From: Pseudobutyrivibrio sp.
Lineage (GTDB): Bacteria; Bacillota; Clostridia; Lachnospirales; Lachnospiraceae
Reading direction: 5' to 3'
Assembly: GCA_017557715.1 (NCBI GenBank)
Contig: JAFYYE010000424.1
Coordinates: 1-5,640, forward strand
Length of the DNA stretch: 5,640 nt
Shown here: positions 1 to 5,268 of the stretch, piece after piece
Numbering within the stretch: position 1 is the stretch's first letter
Layout: every line of letters starts with the position of its first letter
Notes under the pieces: model-generated
Seen by the model: the letters and a program-made list of their open reading frames with translations, nothing else
Told to the model about the DNA's origin: nothing
Database searches by the model: none
Position numbers and translations under genes: made by a program

Positions 1-1
1 G

Positions 2-118
2 GAAATTGGAAATATGAATAATCCTGATGACGATGAAAAGCTTGCTGATATTGATTATCAGGACAAGCTTGCTGATGGAATTGTAGCTGGAGTTGATAGT
101 TACTTTTCTCAGAGATGA
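2..118 (+). CDS. N-acetylmuramoyl-L-alanine amidase, C-terminal end (partial)
   Basis: This is the last 38 codons of a plus-strand gene that begins before the window; the stop is TGA at 116-118. The visible protein starts EIGNMNNPDDDEKLAD and ends GIVAGVDSYFSQR. It matches the end of the Amidase_3 family of zinc-dependent N-acetylmuramoyl-L-alanine amidases, which typically end with a conserved Glu in a (V/I)E-x-G-(F/N)-(L/M)-x-N-P motif, then acidic residues, then a YQ-x-K-(I/L)A-x-GI-x-x-GI-x-x-YF helix. The Glu encoded at 2-4 would be the conserved active-site glutamate of that motif. Family members cleave the amide bond between N-acetylmuramic acid and the stem peptide in peptidoglycan, usually outside the membrane. 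The signal peptide and any cell-wall-binding domains lie outside the window. The gene converges on the arabinose operon and has no evident functional link to it. The call is fairly firm because the short tail carries several family positions in order. Confidence 0.82.
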   Translation, partial: EIGNMNNPDDDEKLADIDYQDKLADGIVAGVDSYFSQR

Positions 119-133
119 GGATTATGAATTAAT

Positions 134-167
134 TAGGAGATGGCTTAAATGGCCATCTCCTATTTTT
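134..167 (+). terminator. Intrinsic terminator of the amidase gene
   Basis: A perfect 11-bp inverted repeat (TAGGAGATGGC at 134-144, GCCATCTCCTA at 152-162) has a 7-base loop and is followed on the plus strand by TTTTT (163-167). It lies 16 bases after the amidase stop codon and fits a rho-independent terminator for that gene. Confidence 0.88.
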
Positions 168-177
168 ATGCAACATC

Positions 178-217
178 GAAAAAGCCACCCGCTACCCCGT
201 TCGGTAACGAATGGCTT
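178..217 (-). terminator. Intrinsic terminator of the arabinose operon
   Basis: Read on the minus strand, AAGCCA (217-212), TT, CGTTACC (209-203), a six-base loop, GGTAGCG (196-190), GG and TGGCTT (187-182) pair along about 15 positions. Three of these are G-U pairs, formed only in the minus-strand RNA; the plus-strand RNA would have mismatches there. The stem runs into TTTTT (183-179). This asymmetry and the T-run place it as the end of the minus-strand operon, about 190 bases past the araD stop and only 10 bases beyond the opposing amidase terminator. Confidence 0.75.
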
Positions 218-306
218 AATCTATTATTAGTGATACCATTATATAACTTCACTTAATACTATTTGTGAAGAATCTGAGTAAAAACTAAGAAAAAACTTTA
301 AAATAT

Positions 307-401
307 GCATTAAGTTACAGTCTCAAGCCTTAGATATTGCTCAGCTCAGCTGAAGAAAGCTTCGCCTGAGCAACACTAAGAGCTTGATACTTACTTAATG
401 C
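307..401 (-). repeat. Long imperfect hairpin in the araD 3' UTR
   Basis: The segment is a nested inverted repeat that starts 7 bases after the araD stop. Pairs seen: GCATTAAGT (307-315) with ACTTAATGC (393-401); TCAAGC (323-328) with GCTTGA (382-387); CTTAG (329-333) with CTAAG (376-380), separated from the previous stem by one bulged A at 381; TTGCTCAG (337-344) with CTGAGCAA (366-373); and an apical GAAG (352-355) with CTTC (360-363). This gives about 32 bp in 95 bases. No T-run follows it on the minus strand, so it is not a classical terminator; that role is better filled at 178-217. It may stabilise the mRNA 3' end, be an RNase processing site, or be a remnant of a mobile repeat. Nothing else is evident in 218-306 apart from A/T-rich sequence and a small CTTCAC/GTGAAG repeat (247-252, 265-270). 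Confidence 0.6.
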
Positions 402-408
402 TTTATCA

Positions 409-1104
409 CTAATTCTGCCCGTAGTATGCGTTAGCGCCGTGTTTACGGTTGAAATGCTTATCACGGATGCAATCTGGAGCTGGCTGAACCTGTGGATTAA
501 CCTGCTCTGTGAAGAGCGCCATCTTAGCAACCTCTTCAAGAACTACTGCATTGTATACAGCCTGATCTGCATCCTTGCCCCATGTGAATGGGCCATGATT
601 CTTGCAGATAACACCTGGCACATACTTTGTATTGATGCCTCGCTCCTCAAAAGTCTCGATGATAACCTTACCAGTGTTAACCTCATATGCCTCATCGATT
701 TCCTTCTCAGTAAGGTTTCTTGTGCAAGGAATTGTTCCGCAGAAATAATCTGCATGCGTGGTGCCATAAAGAGGAATATCTCTGCCTGCCTGAGCCCATG
801 CTACTGCATAAGTAGAGTGAGTGTGAACAACGCCACCAATATTCTCATATTTCTTATAGAGCTCGCAGTGGGTAGCTGTGTCTGAGCTTGGGCGATACTT
901 GCCTTCCACAACTTCACCATCAAGATTAACAAGAACCATATCCTCCGGCTTTAAATCTTCATACTCAACGCCTGATGGCTTGATAGCAAAGATTCCAGAA
1001 GCTCTGTCGATTCCTGAAACGTTGCCCCAAGTGTATGTAACGAGACCGCGCTTAGGAAGCTCCATGTTAGCCTCATAAACCTGTTTCTTTAATTCTTCTA
1101 ACAT
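409..1104 (-). CDS. araD: L-ribulose-5-phosphate 4-epimerase
   Basis: This 231-residue protein converts L-ribulose-5-phosphate to D-xylulose-5-phosphate, the last step of the arabinose pathway, in the cytoplasm. It is a class II aldolase-fold enzyme. Compared with E. coli AraD (numbering from memory, offset by one), the zinc-binding set is present: HTH at 94-96 gives two histidines and NHGPF gives His170. Asp75 in PSSDTATH, Asp119 in GTTHADYF and Tyr228 near the C-terminus correspond to the known catalytic positions. The N-terminal GNVSG loop (27-31) and the C-terminal HGANAYYGQN are also typical, so length and both ends look intact. The start is set by an SD sequence that overlaps the stop of the upstream kinase; the two genes are 9 bases apart and probably translationally coupled. 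It is the last gene of the operon. Related fuculose/rhamnulose-phosphate aldolases are excluded by the THADYF segment and the context. Confidence 0.96.
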   Translation of the reverse strand: MLEELKKQVYEANMELPKRGLVTYTWGNVSGIDRASGIFAIKPSGVEYEDLKPEDMVLVNLDGEVVEGKYRPSSDTATHCELYKKYENIGGVVHTHSTYAVAWAQAGRDIPLYGTTHADYFCGTIPCTRNLTEKEIDEAYEVNTGKVIIETFEERGINTKYVPGVICKNHGPFTWGKDADQAVYNAVVLEEVAKMALFTEQVNPQVQPAPDCIRDKHFNRKHGANAYYGQN

Positions 1105-1110
1105 ATTATT

Positions 1111-1115
1111 CTCCT
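1111..1115 (-). promoter_or_regulatory. araD ribosome binding site overlapping the kinase stop
   Basis: AGGAG (1115-1111) lies 6 bases before the araD ATG and shares bases with the TAG stop of the upstream kinase (1116-1114). It fixes the araD start at 1104 and suggests translational coupling. Confidence 0.85.
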
Positions 1116-2709
1116 ATCTCCAAAACTCTACTGCAGCCGACTCAGCTTTAAGTCCTTTACGATATTCAGCAATCCACTCGTCGTAGCCACGTACCATATC
1201 TGGATCTGGCTCCATTGTAGTAGACTCCTGTCCTGCAAATACTTTCTCATCAAGGTAGCTCTGGAAGTTCTGTGACTTGTCATCACGGATGCAGTAGTTT
1301 GCAAGTACAGCCATACCCCAAGCACCGCCTTCACCTGCTGTAGCCATTACAGTGATTGGTGCATTAAGAGCTGCTGCAAGTACAGACTGACCAACGCCCT
1401 TTGTCTTGAAGAATCCGCCGTGTCCTGTGATAGACTTGATGTTAACCTTTTCCTGCTTTAAGAGAATGTCGTTACCAATCTTAAGGACGCCGAGAGCTCC
1501 GTAAAGATTTGAGCGCATGAAGTTTGCAAGTGTAAACTTAGCATCTGGCTGACGAACAACCATAGGTCGCCCCTCGTTTACACCAACTACTGGCTCGCCA
1601 CCGAAGTAGTTGTATGAAAGCACTCCGCCGCAGTTAACATCCTCTGTAAGAGCCTTGCGATAAAGAGTACCGTAAATATCATTCATAGAAATATCAACAC
1701 CAAATGCATCAGCAAATTCCTTGAAAATACCAATCCAAGCGTTGAGGTCTGATGTACAGTTGTTGCAGTGAACCATTGCAACTGCCTCACCTGTAGGTGT
1801 TGTTACCATATCGATTTCCTCGTATGGCTTTGAAAGAGCCTTCTCCAAAACAACCATAGAGAATACAGATGTACCAGCTGATACATTACCTGTTCCAACT
1901 GAAACAGCATTTGTAGCAACCATACCTGTACCTGCATCACCTTCTGGTGGAGCAAGTGGGCAACCTGGCTCAAGCTCGCCTGTAGGATCAAGAAGCTTTG
2001 CGCCCTCTGCTGTAAGAGTACCTGCATCATCACCTGCTACAAGTACCTGTGGAAGGAGATCCTCAACCTTTGTAGTAACACCGTGTGCTGCTGCAAGCTT
2101 GTTGAACTTCTCCAGCATAGCCTTGTCATACTGGCATGTCTTTGAGTCGATTGGGAACATACCTGATGCTTCACCCACGCCAGCAACCTTCTTGCCTGTC
2201 ATCTTATAGTGAACATAGCAAGCAAGTGTCATGAAGTAAGCTACATTTGGTACATGTGGCTCCTTATTTAAGATGCACTGATAGTAGTGTGAAATGCTCC
2301 AGCGCTGAGGCATGTTGAAGTTGAGCTCCTTAGAAAGCTCAGCTGCTGCCTCGCCTGTGATTGTGTTTCTCCATGTTCTGAATGGGACAAGAAGATTGTC
2401 ATCTTTATCAAATGAAAGATAACCATGCATCATAGCTGAAAAGCCGATTGCACCAAGCTTTTTGAGCTTCACATCATACTTGTCGCTAACATCCTTCTTA
2501 AGCTTTGCATAGCAATCCTGAACACCTGCCCATACCTCCTCAAGAGGATATGTCCAGATGCCATTATCAAGGTGGTTCTCCCACTCATGATCCCCCTGAG
2601 CAAGAACCTTGTTCTCCTCATCAACCAAAACCGCCTTAATACGTGTTGAGCCGAATTCGATACCGAGGGCGGTTTTCTTGCCCTCTGCGATAATTTCGTT
2701 AATATTCAT
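1114..2709 (-). CDS. FGGY-family sugar kinase, probable L-ribulokinase (AraK-like)
   Basis: This 531-residue cytoplasmic kinase most likely phosphorylates L-ribulose to L-ribulose-5-phosphate, because it sits between the isomerase and epimerase genes and no other kinase is present. The FGGY fold is visible: the first phosphate motif GIEFGSTRIK (16-25), GFSAMMHG (89-96), a GDAGTGM segment (257-263) whose Asp258 is the likely catalytic base, a second phosphate motif GTGNVSAGTS (272-281), and the adenosine region from ITGHGGFF (427-434) to GEGGAWGMAVLA (459-470). It does not read like E. coli or Bacillus AraB, which carry a GNVDAH-type catalytic segment. It resembles the non-orthologous kinase named AraK in Clostridium acetobutylicum, a resemblance recalled rather than computed. 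The usual Asp of the first motif is Glu18 here. Such proteins are often annotated only as 'ATPase' or 'carbohydrate kinase'. The substrate is inferred from context; xylulose is the main alternative. Confidence 0.85.
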   Translation of the reverse strand: MNINEIIAEGKKTALGIEFGSTRIKAVLVDEENKVLAQGDHEWENHLDNGIWTYPLEEVWAGVQDCYAKLKKDVSDKYDVKLKKLGAIGFSAMMHGYLSFDKDDNLLVPFRTWRNTITGEAAAELSKELNFNMPQRWSISHYYQCILNKEPHVPNVAYFMTLACYVHYKMTGKKVAGVGEASGMFPIDSKTCQYDKAMLEKFNKLAAAHGVTTKVEDLLPQVLVAGDDAGTLTAEGAKLLDPTGELEPGCPLAPPEGDAGTGMVATNAVSVGTGNVSAGTSVFSMVVLEKALSKPYEEIDMVTTPTGEAVAMVHCNNCTSDLNAWIGIFKEFADAFGVDISMNDIYGTLYRKALTEDVNCGGVLSYNYFGGEPVVGVNEGRPMVVRQPDAKFTLANFMRSNLYGALGVLKIGNDILLKQEKVNIKSITGHGGFFKTKGVGQSVLAAALNAPITVMATAGEGGAWGMAVLANYCIRDDKSQNFQSYLDEKVFAGQESTTMEPDPDMVRGYDEWIAEYRKGLKAESAAVEFWR

Positions 2710-2718
2710 GCATTATTA

Positions 2719-2723
2719 CCCCC
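2719..2723 (-). promoter_or_regulatory. Unusual ribosome binding site of the kinase gene
   Basis: The only purine-rich block before the kinase ATG is GGGGG (2723-2719), nine bases upstream. It is a poorer match to the 16S tail than the GGAGG-type sites of araA, araD and the transaldolase gene. An out-of-frame ATG lies four bases upstream of the chosen start. The sequence implies weaker or conditional initiation of the kinase. Confidence 0.5.
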
Positions 2724-2748
2724 AAATTATTTTTTATTCACAGCTCCA

Positions 2749-2803
2749 TAAACTCCGTTCGCAATCCGCTGCTTCACAGCTTAAAGATTGCTCATGGAGT
2801 TTA
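2749..2803 (-). repeat. Hairpin A of the intergenic element
   Basis: Three stacked perfect stems are seen on the minus strand: TAAACTCC/GGAGTTTA (2803-2796, 2756-2749), GCAATC/GATTGC (2791-2786, 2766-2761) and GCTG/CAGC (2780-2777, 2771-2768). The first two are separated by a symmetric 4x4 internal loop (ATGA opposite GAAC) that can form tandem G-A pairs next to the GCAATC stem. It sits directly upstream of the kinase SD region. There is no T-run, so it is not a terminator. Confidence 0.6.
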
Positions 2804-2820
2804 AGTCCCTGATTCTCAGG

Positions 2821-2885
2821 AATAATATAAATTCTCAATAGTTTTTCCTAGCAAGCTATAAAAACTATTTCAAATTTATATTATT
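2821..2885 (-). repeat. Hairpin B: 65-base near-perfect palindrome after the transaldolase gene
   Basis: A 13-bp outer arm (AATAATATAAATT at 2821-2833, AATTTATATTATT at 2873-2885) and a 10-bp inner arm (AATAGTTTTT at 2837-2846, AAAAACTATT at 2860-2869) are perfect. They are separated by a symmetric 3x3 interruption. On the minus strand that interruption is TGA opposite GAG, readable as one U-G and two tandem G-A pairs, so the helix may be continuous over 26 positions. The stem is A/T-rich and is not followed by a T-run, so it is a poor intrinsic terminator. Confidence 0.7.
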
Positions 2886-2903
2886 GCTGTGAATATGAAC
2901 ATC

Positions 2904-3560
2904 CTATTCCCCAAAGACTGCAATGTAATCCTTCTGGAACTTCTCGATACCTGCAGTTGTGAGAGGATGATTAATCATTGTCTCGATTACTGAGTATGGT
3001 ACTGTTGCGATGTGAGCACCAGCAAGTGCACAGTCTGTAACATGAATTGGATTACGAACTGATGCAGCAATAATCTCTGTCTCATATCCATAGATATCAA
3101 AAATCTCAGCAATATCGCGAATCAAGTCGATACCAGCCATATTGATGTCATCAAGTCTGCCAAGGAATGGTGAAACATATGTAGCACCAGCGTTAGCAGC
3201 AAGAATAGCCTGATTTGCAGAGAAGATAAGTGTAACATTTGTCTTGATGCCCTCTGATGAAAGAACCTTTACAGCCTTAAGTCCTTCTGCAGTCATAGGA
3301 ATCTTAACAACCATGTTTGGATGCATAGCTGCGATTTCACGGCCTTCCTTAATCATACCTTCAGCATCAACAGTTGTAGCCTTAACCTCACCTGAGATAG
3401 GTCCATCTACGATAGAAGCGATTTCCTTAAGAATATCTTCCTGTGCACGTCCGCCCTCTTTTGCAATAAGAGATGGGTTTGTAGTAACACCACAGATAAC
3501 TCCTAAATCATTTGCCTTCTTAATGTCCTCAATTTTTCCAGTATCAACGAATAACTTCAT
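2904..3560 (-). CDS. tal: TalC-type small transaldolase (FSA/TalC family)
   Basis: This 218-residue TIM-barrel protein is the usual size for the decameric FSA/TalC group. Lys86 in VVKIPMT is the Schiff-base lysine. GVTTNPSLI (24-32), SGEVKATT (56-63), SPFLGRLDD (130-138) and AASVRNP (165-171) are the other family blocks. Two positions that separate the activities favour transaldolase: Glu58 where E. coli fructose-6-phosphate aldolase has Gln59, and Phe132 where it has Tyr131. The enzyme would move a dihydroxyacetone unit between sedoheptulose-7-phosphate/glyceraldehyde-3-phosphate and erythrose-4-phosphate/fructose-6-phosphate, carrying pentose carbon into glycolysis; this fits its place between araA and the kinase. 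Automatic annotation may call it 'fructose-6-phosphate aldolase'. The start at 3560 is set by an AAAAGGAG SD sequence; an in-frame ATG at 3602 has none and would add 14 charged residues absent from the family. Confidence 0.93.
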   Translation of the reverse strand: MKLFVDTGKIEDIKKANDLGVICGVTTNPSLIAKEGGRAQEDILKEIASIVDGPISGEVKATTVDAEGMIKEGREIAAMHPNMVVKIPMTAEGLKAVKVLSSEGIKTNVTLIFSANQAILAANAGATYVSPFLGRLDDINMAGIDLIRDIAEIFDIYGYETEIIAASVRNPIHVTDCALAGAHIATVPYSVIETMINHPLTTAGIEKFQKDYIAVFGE

Positions 3561-3568
3561 TTCTTTTT

Positions 3569-3576
3569 CTCCTTTT
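3569..3576 (-). promoter_or_regulatory. Transaldolase ribosome binding site
   Basis: AAAAGGAG (3576-3569) stands 8 bases before the ATG at 3560 and decides the start against the longer in-frame option at 3602, which is preceded only by A/T-rich sequence. Confidence 0.85.
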
Positions 3577-3612
3577 CTATCTTGCTCGTTCACTCGAGCC
3601 ATTATTTAAACA

Positions 3613-3626
3613 ATTGTATTTACAAT
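3613..3626. promoter_or_regulatory. Candidate AraR-type operator upstream of tal
   Basis: ATTGTA-TT-TACAAT is a palindrome with a 2-base centre. The AraR boxes of Bacillus, as I recall them, are built on TTGTA-CG-TACAA, the same arms and spacing with a different centre. It falls just after the candidate -10 of the tal promoter, roughly over the expected transcription start. The match is by eye and short. Confidence 0.35.
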
Positions 3627-3630
3627 AGCA

Positions 3631-3659
3631 ATTCTAGTACTACGCCACCGCATCCACAA
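3631..3659 (-). promoter_or_regulatory. Weak candidate internal promoter for tal-kinase-araD
   Basis: TTGTGG (3659-3654), 17 bases, then TAGAAT (3636-3631). The -10 matches five of six consensus bases; the -35 matches only three. It lies in the 130-base araA-tal gap and would give a second entry point for the downstream genes. Confidence 0.3.
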
Positions 3660-3690
3660 TCATTTTAATTACGCTTTTATGGCAAGAAAT

Positions 3691-5190
3691 TTACTTTCCG
3701 TAGAAGAGACTTCCGAGAGCAAGGTCGCGTTTGAAGTCGCGAATCTTTGTATCCTTGTCGATATAAACAGCTTCAATTCCCATAGCTGCAGCCCAGTCTC
3801 CCATCTGCTCAGCAGTGAGATCATAAGTAAATGCTGTGTGATGAGCACCACCTGCAAGAAGCCATGCCTCTGTGCCTGTGTAGAAGTCAGGCTGTGGTGT
3901 CCAGAAATTGATGGCTGTAGGAAGCTTTGGAAGTGGCTTCTCAACCTTCTTGCAATCAACATCCTGAATAATAAGACGGAAGCGATTTCCTAAATCGATG
4001 AGTGATGTTGCAATACCTTTGCCTTCCTTTGACTGGAACACAAGACGAGCTGGATCCTCACGATTTCCCATTGAAAGTGGCTGGCACTTAATCTGAATTG
4101 GGCCATCGGAAATAGTAGGGCAAATCTCAAGCATGTGGGCCTGAATGATTCCTTCCTTGCCCTTTACAAGATTGTATGTGTAATCCTCAAGCATTGAAGT
4201 ACCCTTAGCATCTTTCATGCCTGTAGTCATAATCTTCATAAGACGAACCATGGCTGCAACCTTCCAGTCACCCTCTGCACCAAAGCCGTAACCCTTTTCC
4301 ATAAGTCTCTGAATAGCAAGACCTGGAAGCTGCTGAAGTGCTCCTAAATCACCGAAGTGTGTAACGATTGCCTGATAGTTCTTCTCCTCGAGGAATCTTT
4401 CAAAACCAAGCTCAATCTGTGCCTGAACAGCAACATGCTTTTTGAATTCCTCTGGGTCTCTGCCCTCAAGACAAATATCGTATTTACCATAATATTCATC
4501 TACAAGTGCATTTGTATCTGACTGAGATACTGCTGCAACTGCCTCAGCAATTTCATTAACTGGATAAGCATCTACCTCCCAGCCAAACTTGAGCTGAGCC
4601 TCTACCTTATCACCTTCTGTAACAGCAACATTGCGCATGTTGTCAGCAATTCTCATTACGCGGATGTGGCTTGATTCTACAATACCAATTGCTGTGCGCA
4701 TCCAAGATGCAAGCTTCTCCTGAACTTCTGCATCCTGCCAGTAACCAACGATTGTCTTTCTCTCGATGCCCATTCTAGAAAGAATGTGAGCATACTCTCT
4801 GTCTCCATGTGCAGCCTGATTCTCGTTCATGAAATCCATATCCATTGTCTCGTATGGAATCTCACGATTGTACTGAGTGTGCATGTGGCAAAGTGGCTTT
4901 CTAAGCTCCTGATGTCCAAGAATCCATGACTTTGCTGGTGAGAATGTGTGCATCCATGTGATAACACCTGCACATGTTGGGTCATTGTTTGCTTCGTTAA
5001 ATGTGCGTCTAATTACCTCGTTAGTAATCATTGTTGGCTTCCAAACAACTTCAAATGGAAGTTTACCTGATTTGTTCAAGCACTCAACAATTTCTTTTGA
5101 GTGTGCGGCTACATGTGATAAACACTCATCACCGTAGAGGTCCTGTGAACCTGTGCAGAACCAAAACTTGTAGTTAAGCTGTGTCTTCAT
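3691..5190 (-). CDS. araA: L-arabinose isomerase
   Basis: This 499-residue protein isomerises L-arabinose to L-ribulose in the cytoplasm using Mn2+, the first step of the pathway. It is full length for the family (about 500 residues). The N-terminus FWFCTGSQDLYG (9-20) is the classic AraA opening. The metal-binding set is in place: Glu306 in GAEGDWK, Glu335 in MLEDYTY, His352 in QAHMLE, and a histidine of GGAHHTAF (450 or 451). Relative to E. coli AraA (recalled), two residues are inserted between the first two ligands, in the MKDAKG loop. The start is taken at 5190, seven bases after GGAGGG; the in-frame ATG at 5205 overlaps that SD sequence and so cannot use it. It is the first enzyme gene after the repressor, behind a long structured leader, so it is the obvious point of arabinose control. 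Identification is unambiguous. Confidence 0.98.
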   Translation of the reverse strand: MKTQLNYKFWFCTGSQDLYGDECLSHVAAHSKEIVECLNKSGKLPFEVVWKPTMITNEVIRRTFNEANNDPTCAGVITWMHTFSPAKSWILGHQELRKPLCHMHTQYNREIPYETMDMDFMNENQAAHGDREYAHILSRMGIERKTIVGYWQDAEVQEKLASWMRTAIGIVESSHIRVMRIADNMRNVAVTEGDKVEAQLKFGWEVDAYPVNEIAEAVAAVSQSDTNALVDEYYGKYDICLEGRDPEEFKKHVAVQAQIELGFERFLEEKNYQAIVTHFGDLGALQQLPGLAIQRLMEKGYGFGAEGDWKVAAMVRLMKIMTTGMKDAKGTSMLEDYTYNLVKGKEGIIQAHMLEICPTISDGPIQIKCQPLSMGNREDPARLVFQSKEGKGIATSLIDLGNRFRLIIQDVDCKKVEKPLPKLPTAINFWTPQPDFYTGTEAWLLAGGAHHTAFTYDLTAEQMGDWAAAMGIEAVYIDKDTKIRDFKRDLALGSLFYGK

Positions 5191-5197
5191 AAAATTA

Positions 5198-5203
5198 CCC
5201 TCC
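5198..5203 (-). promoter_or_regulatory. araA ribosome binding site
   Basis: GGAGGG (5203-5198) lies 7 bases before the ATG at 5190. Because the alternative ATG at 5205-5203 touches this SD sequence, the downstream ATG is the real start. Confidence 0.88.
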
Positions 5204-5224
5204 ATTACTTTTTATACCGATGGA

Positions 5225-5266
5225 AGAACTGCCATTAATAATTGCCTAAAGACAATTGGCAGTTCT
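5225..5266 (-). repeat. araA leader hairpin 3
   Basis: AGAACTGCC (5225-5233) pairs with GGCAGTTCT (5258-5266), and AATTG (5240-5244) with CAATT (5253-5257). ATTAAT is bulged on one side and the loop is 8 bases. That makes 14 bp. It ends about 20 bases before the araA SD sequence, is not followed by a T-run, and is present in any transcript entering araA. Confidence 0.65.
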
Positions 5267-5268
5267 GG

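Larger units (their letters stand above)
2735..2895 (-). ncRNA. Candidate structured element: four-way junction of inverted repeats
   Basis: Almost the whole gap between the transaldolase and kinase genes is self-complementary. A perfect 10-bp pair, TATTCACAGC (2735-2744) with GCTGTGAATA (2886-2895), closes the element. Inside it, in minus-strand order, lie three hairpins: 2885-2821 (23 bp), 2820-2808 (5 bp, GAA triloop) and 2803-2749 (18 bp). The first two abut each other and the closing stem with no spare base; the third is flanked by 4-base linkers on each side. About 112 of 161 bases can pair at once. The element begins 8 bases after the transaldolase stop and ends 11 bases before the kinase SD. 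I do not recognise it as a known riboswitch. It may be a structured mRNA segment tuning kinase expression, a stand-alone RNA, or a small non-autonomous mobile element, since its ends can be read as TA-flanked terminal repeats. Pairing is seen; function is unknown. Confidence 0.5.

Noticed and set aside
329..343. 13 of 15 identical bases between 329-343 and 2780-2794 (CTTA..A.. then ATTGCTCA)
   Set aside because: The similarity does not extend beyond 15 bases and the surrounding structures differ, so it could be chance. A genome-wide repeat search would decide.
330..420. A minus-strand frame ending at 330 whose tail (SDKALSKYQALSVAQAKLSS) looks protein-like
   Set aside because: Its upstream part runs out of frame through the end of araD, it has no start with an SD sequence, and araD ends at its normal family C-terminus. 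The bases are explained by the 307-401 hairpin. A gene remnant cannot be excluded without a search.
439..885. 148-codon open frame on the plus strand opposite araD
   Set aside because: It lies wholly antisense to a clearly functional araD, has no convincing SD sequence, and its composition follows from the opposite strand's codons.
2821..2885. Hairpin B as an intrinsic terminator of the transaldolase gene
   Set aside because: No T-run follows on the minus strand (the next bases are CCTGAG) and the stem lacks a G/C-rich base. Full termination here would also silence the kinase and araD.
3561..3602. N-terminal extension of the transaldolase from an ATG at 3602
   Set aside because: No SD sequence precedes it, the extra 14 residues are not part of the family, and a strong SD stands 8 bases before the ATG at 3560.
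5191..5205. Longer araA start at 5205
   Set aside because: This ATG overlaps the GGAGGG that serves the ATG at 5190, and the family normally begins just before FWFCTGSQDLYG.
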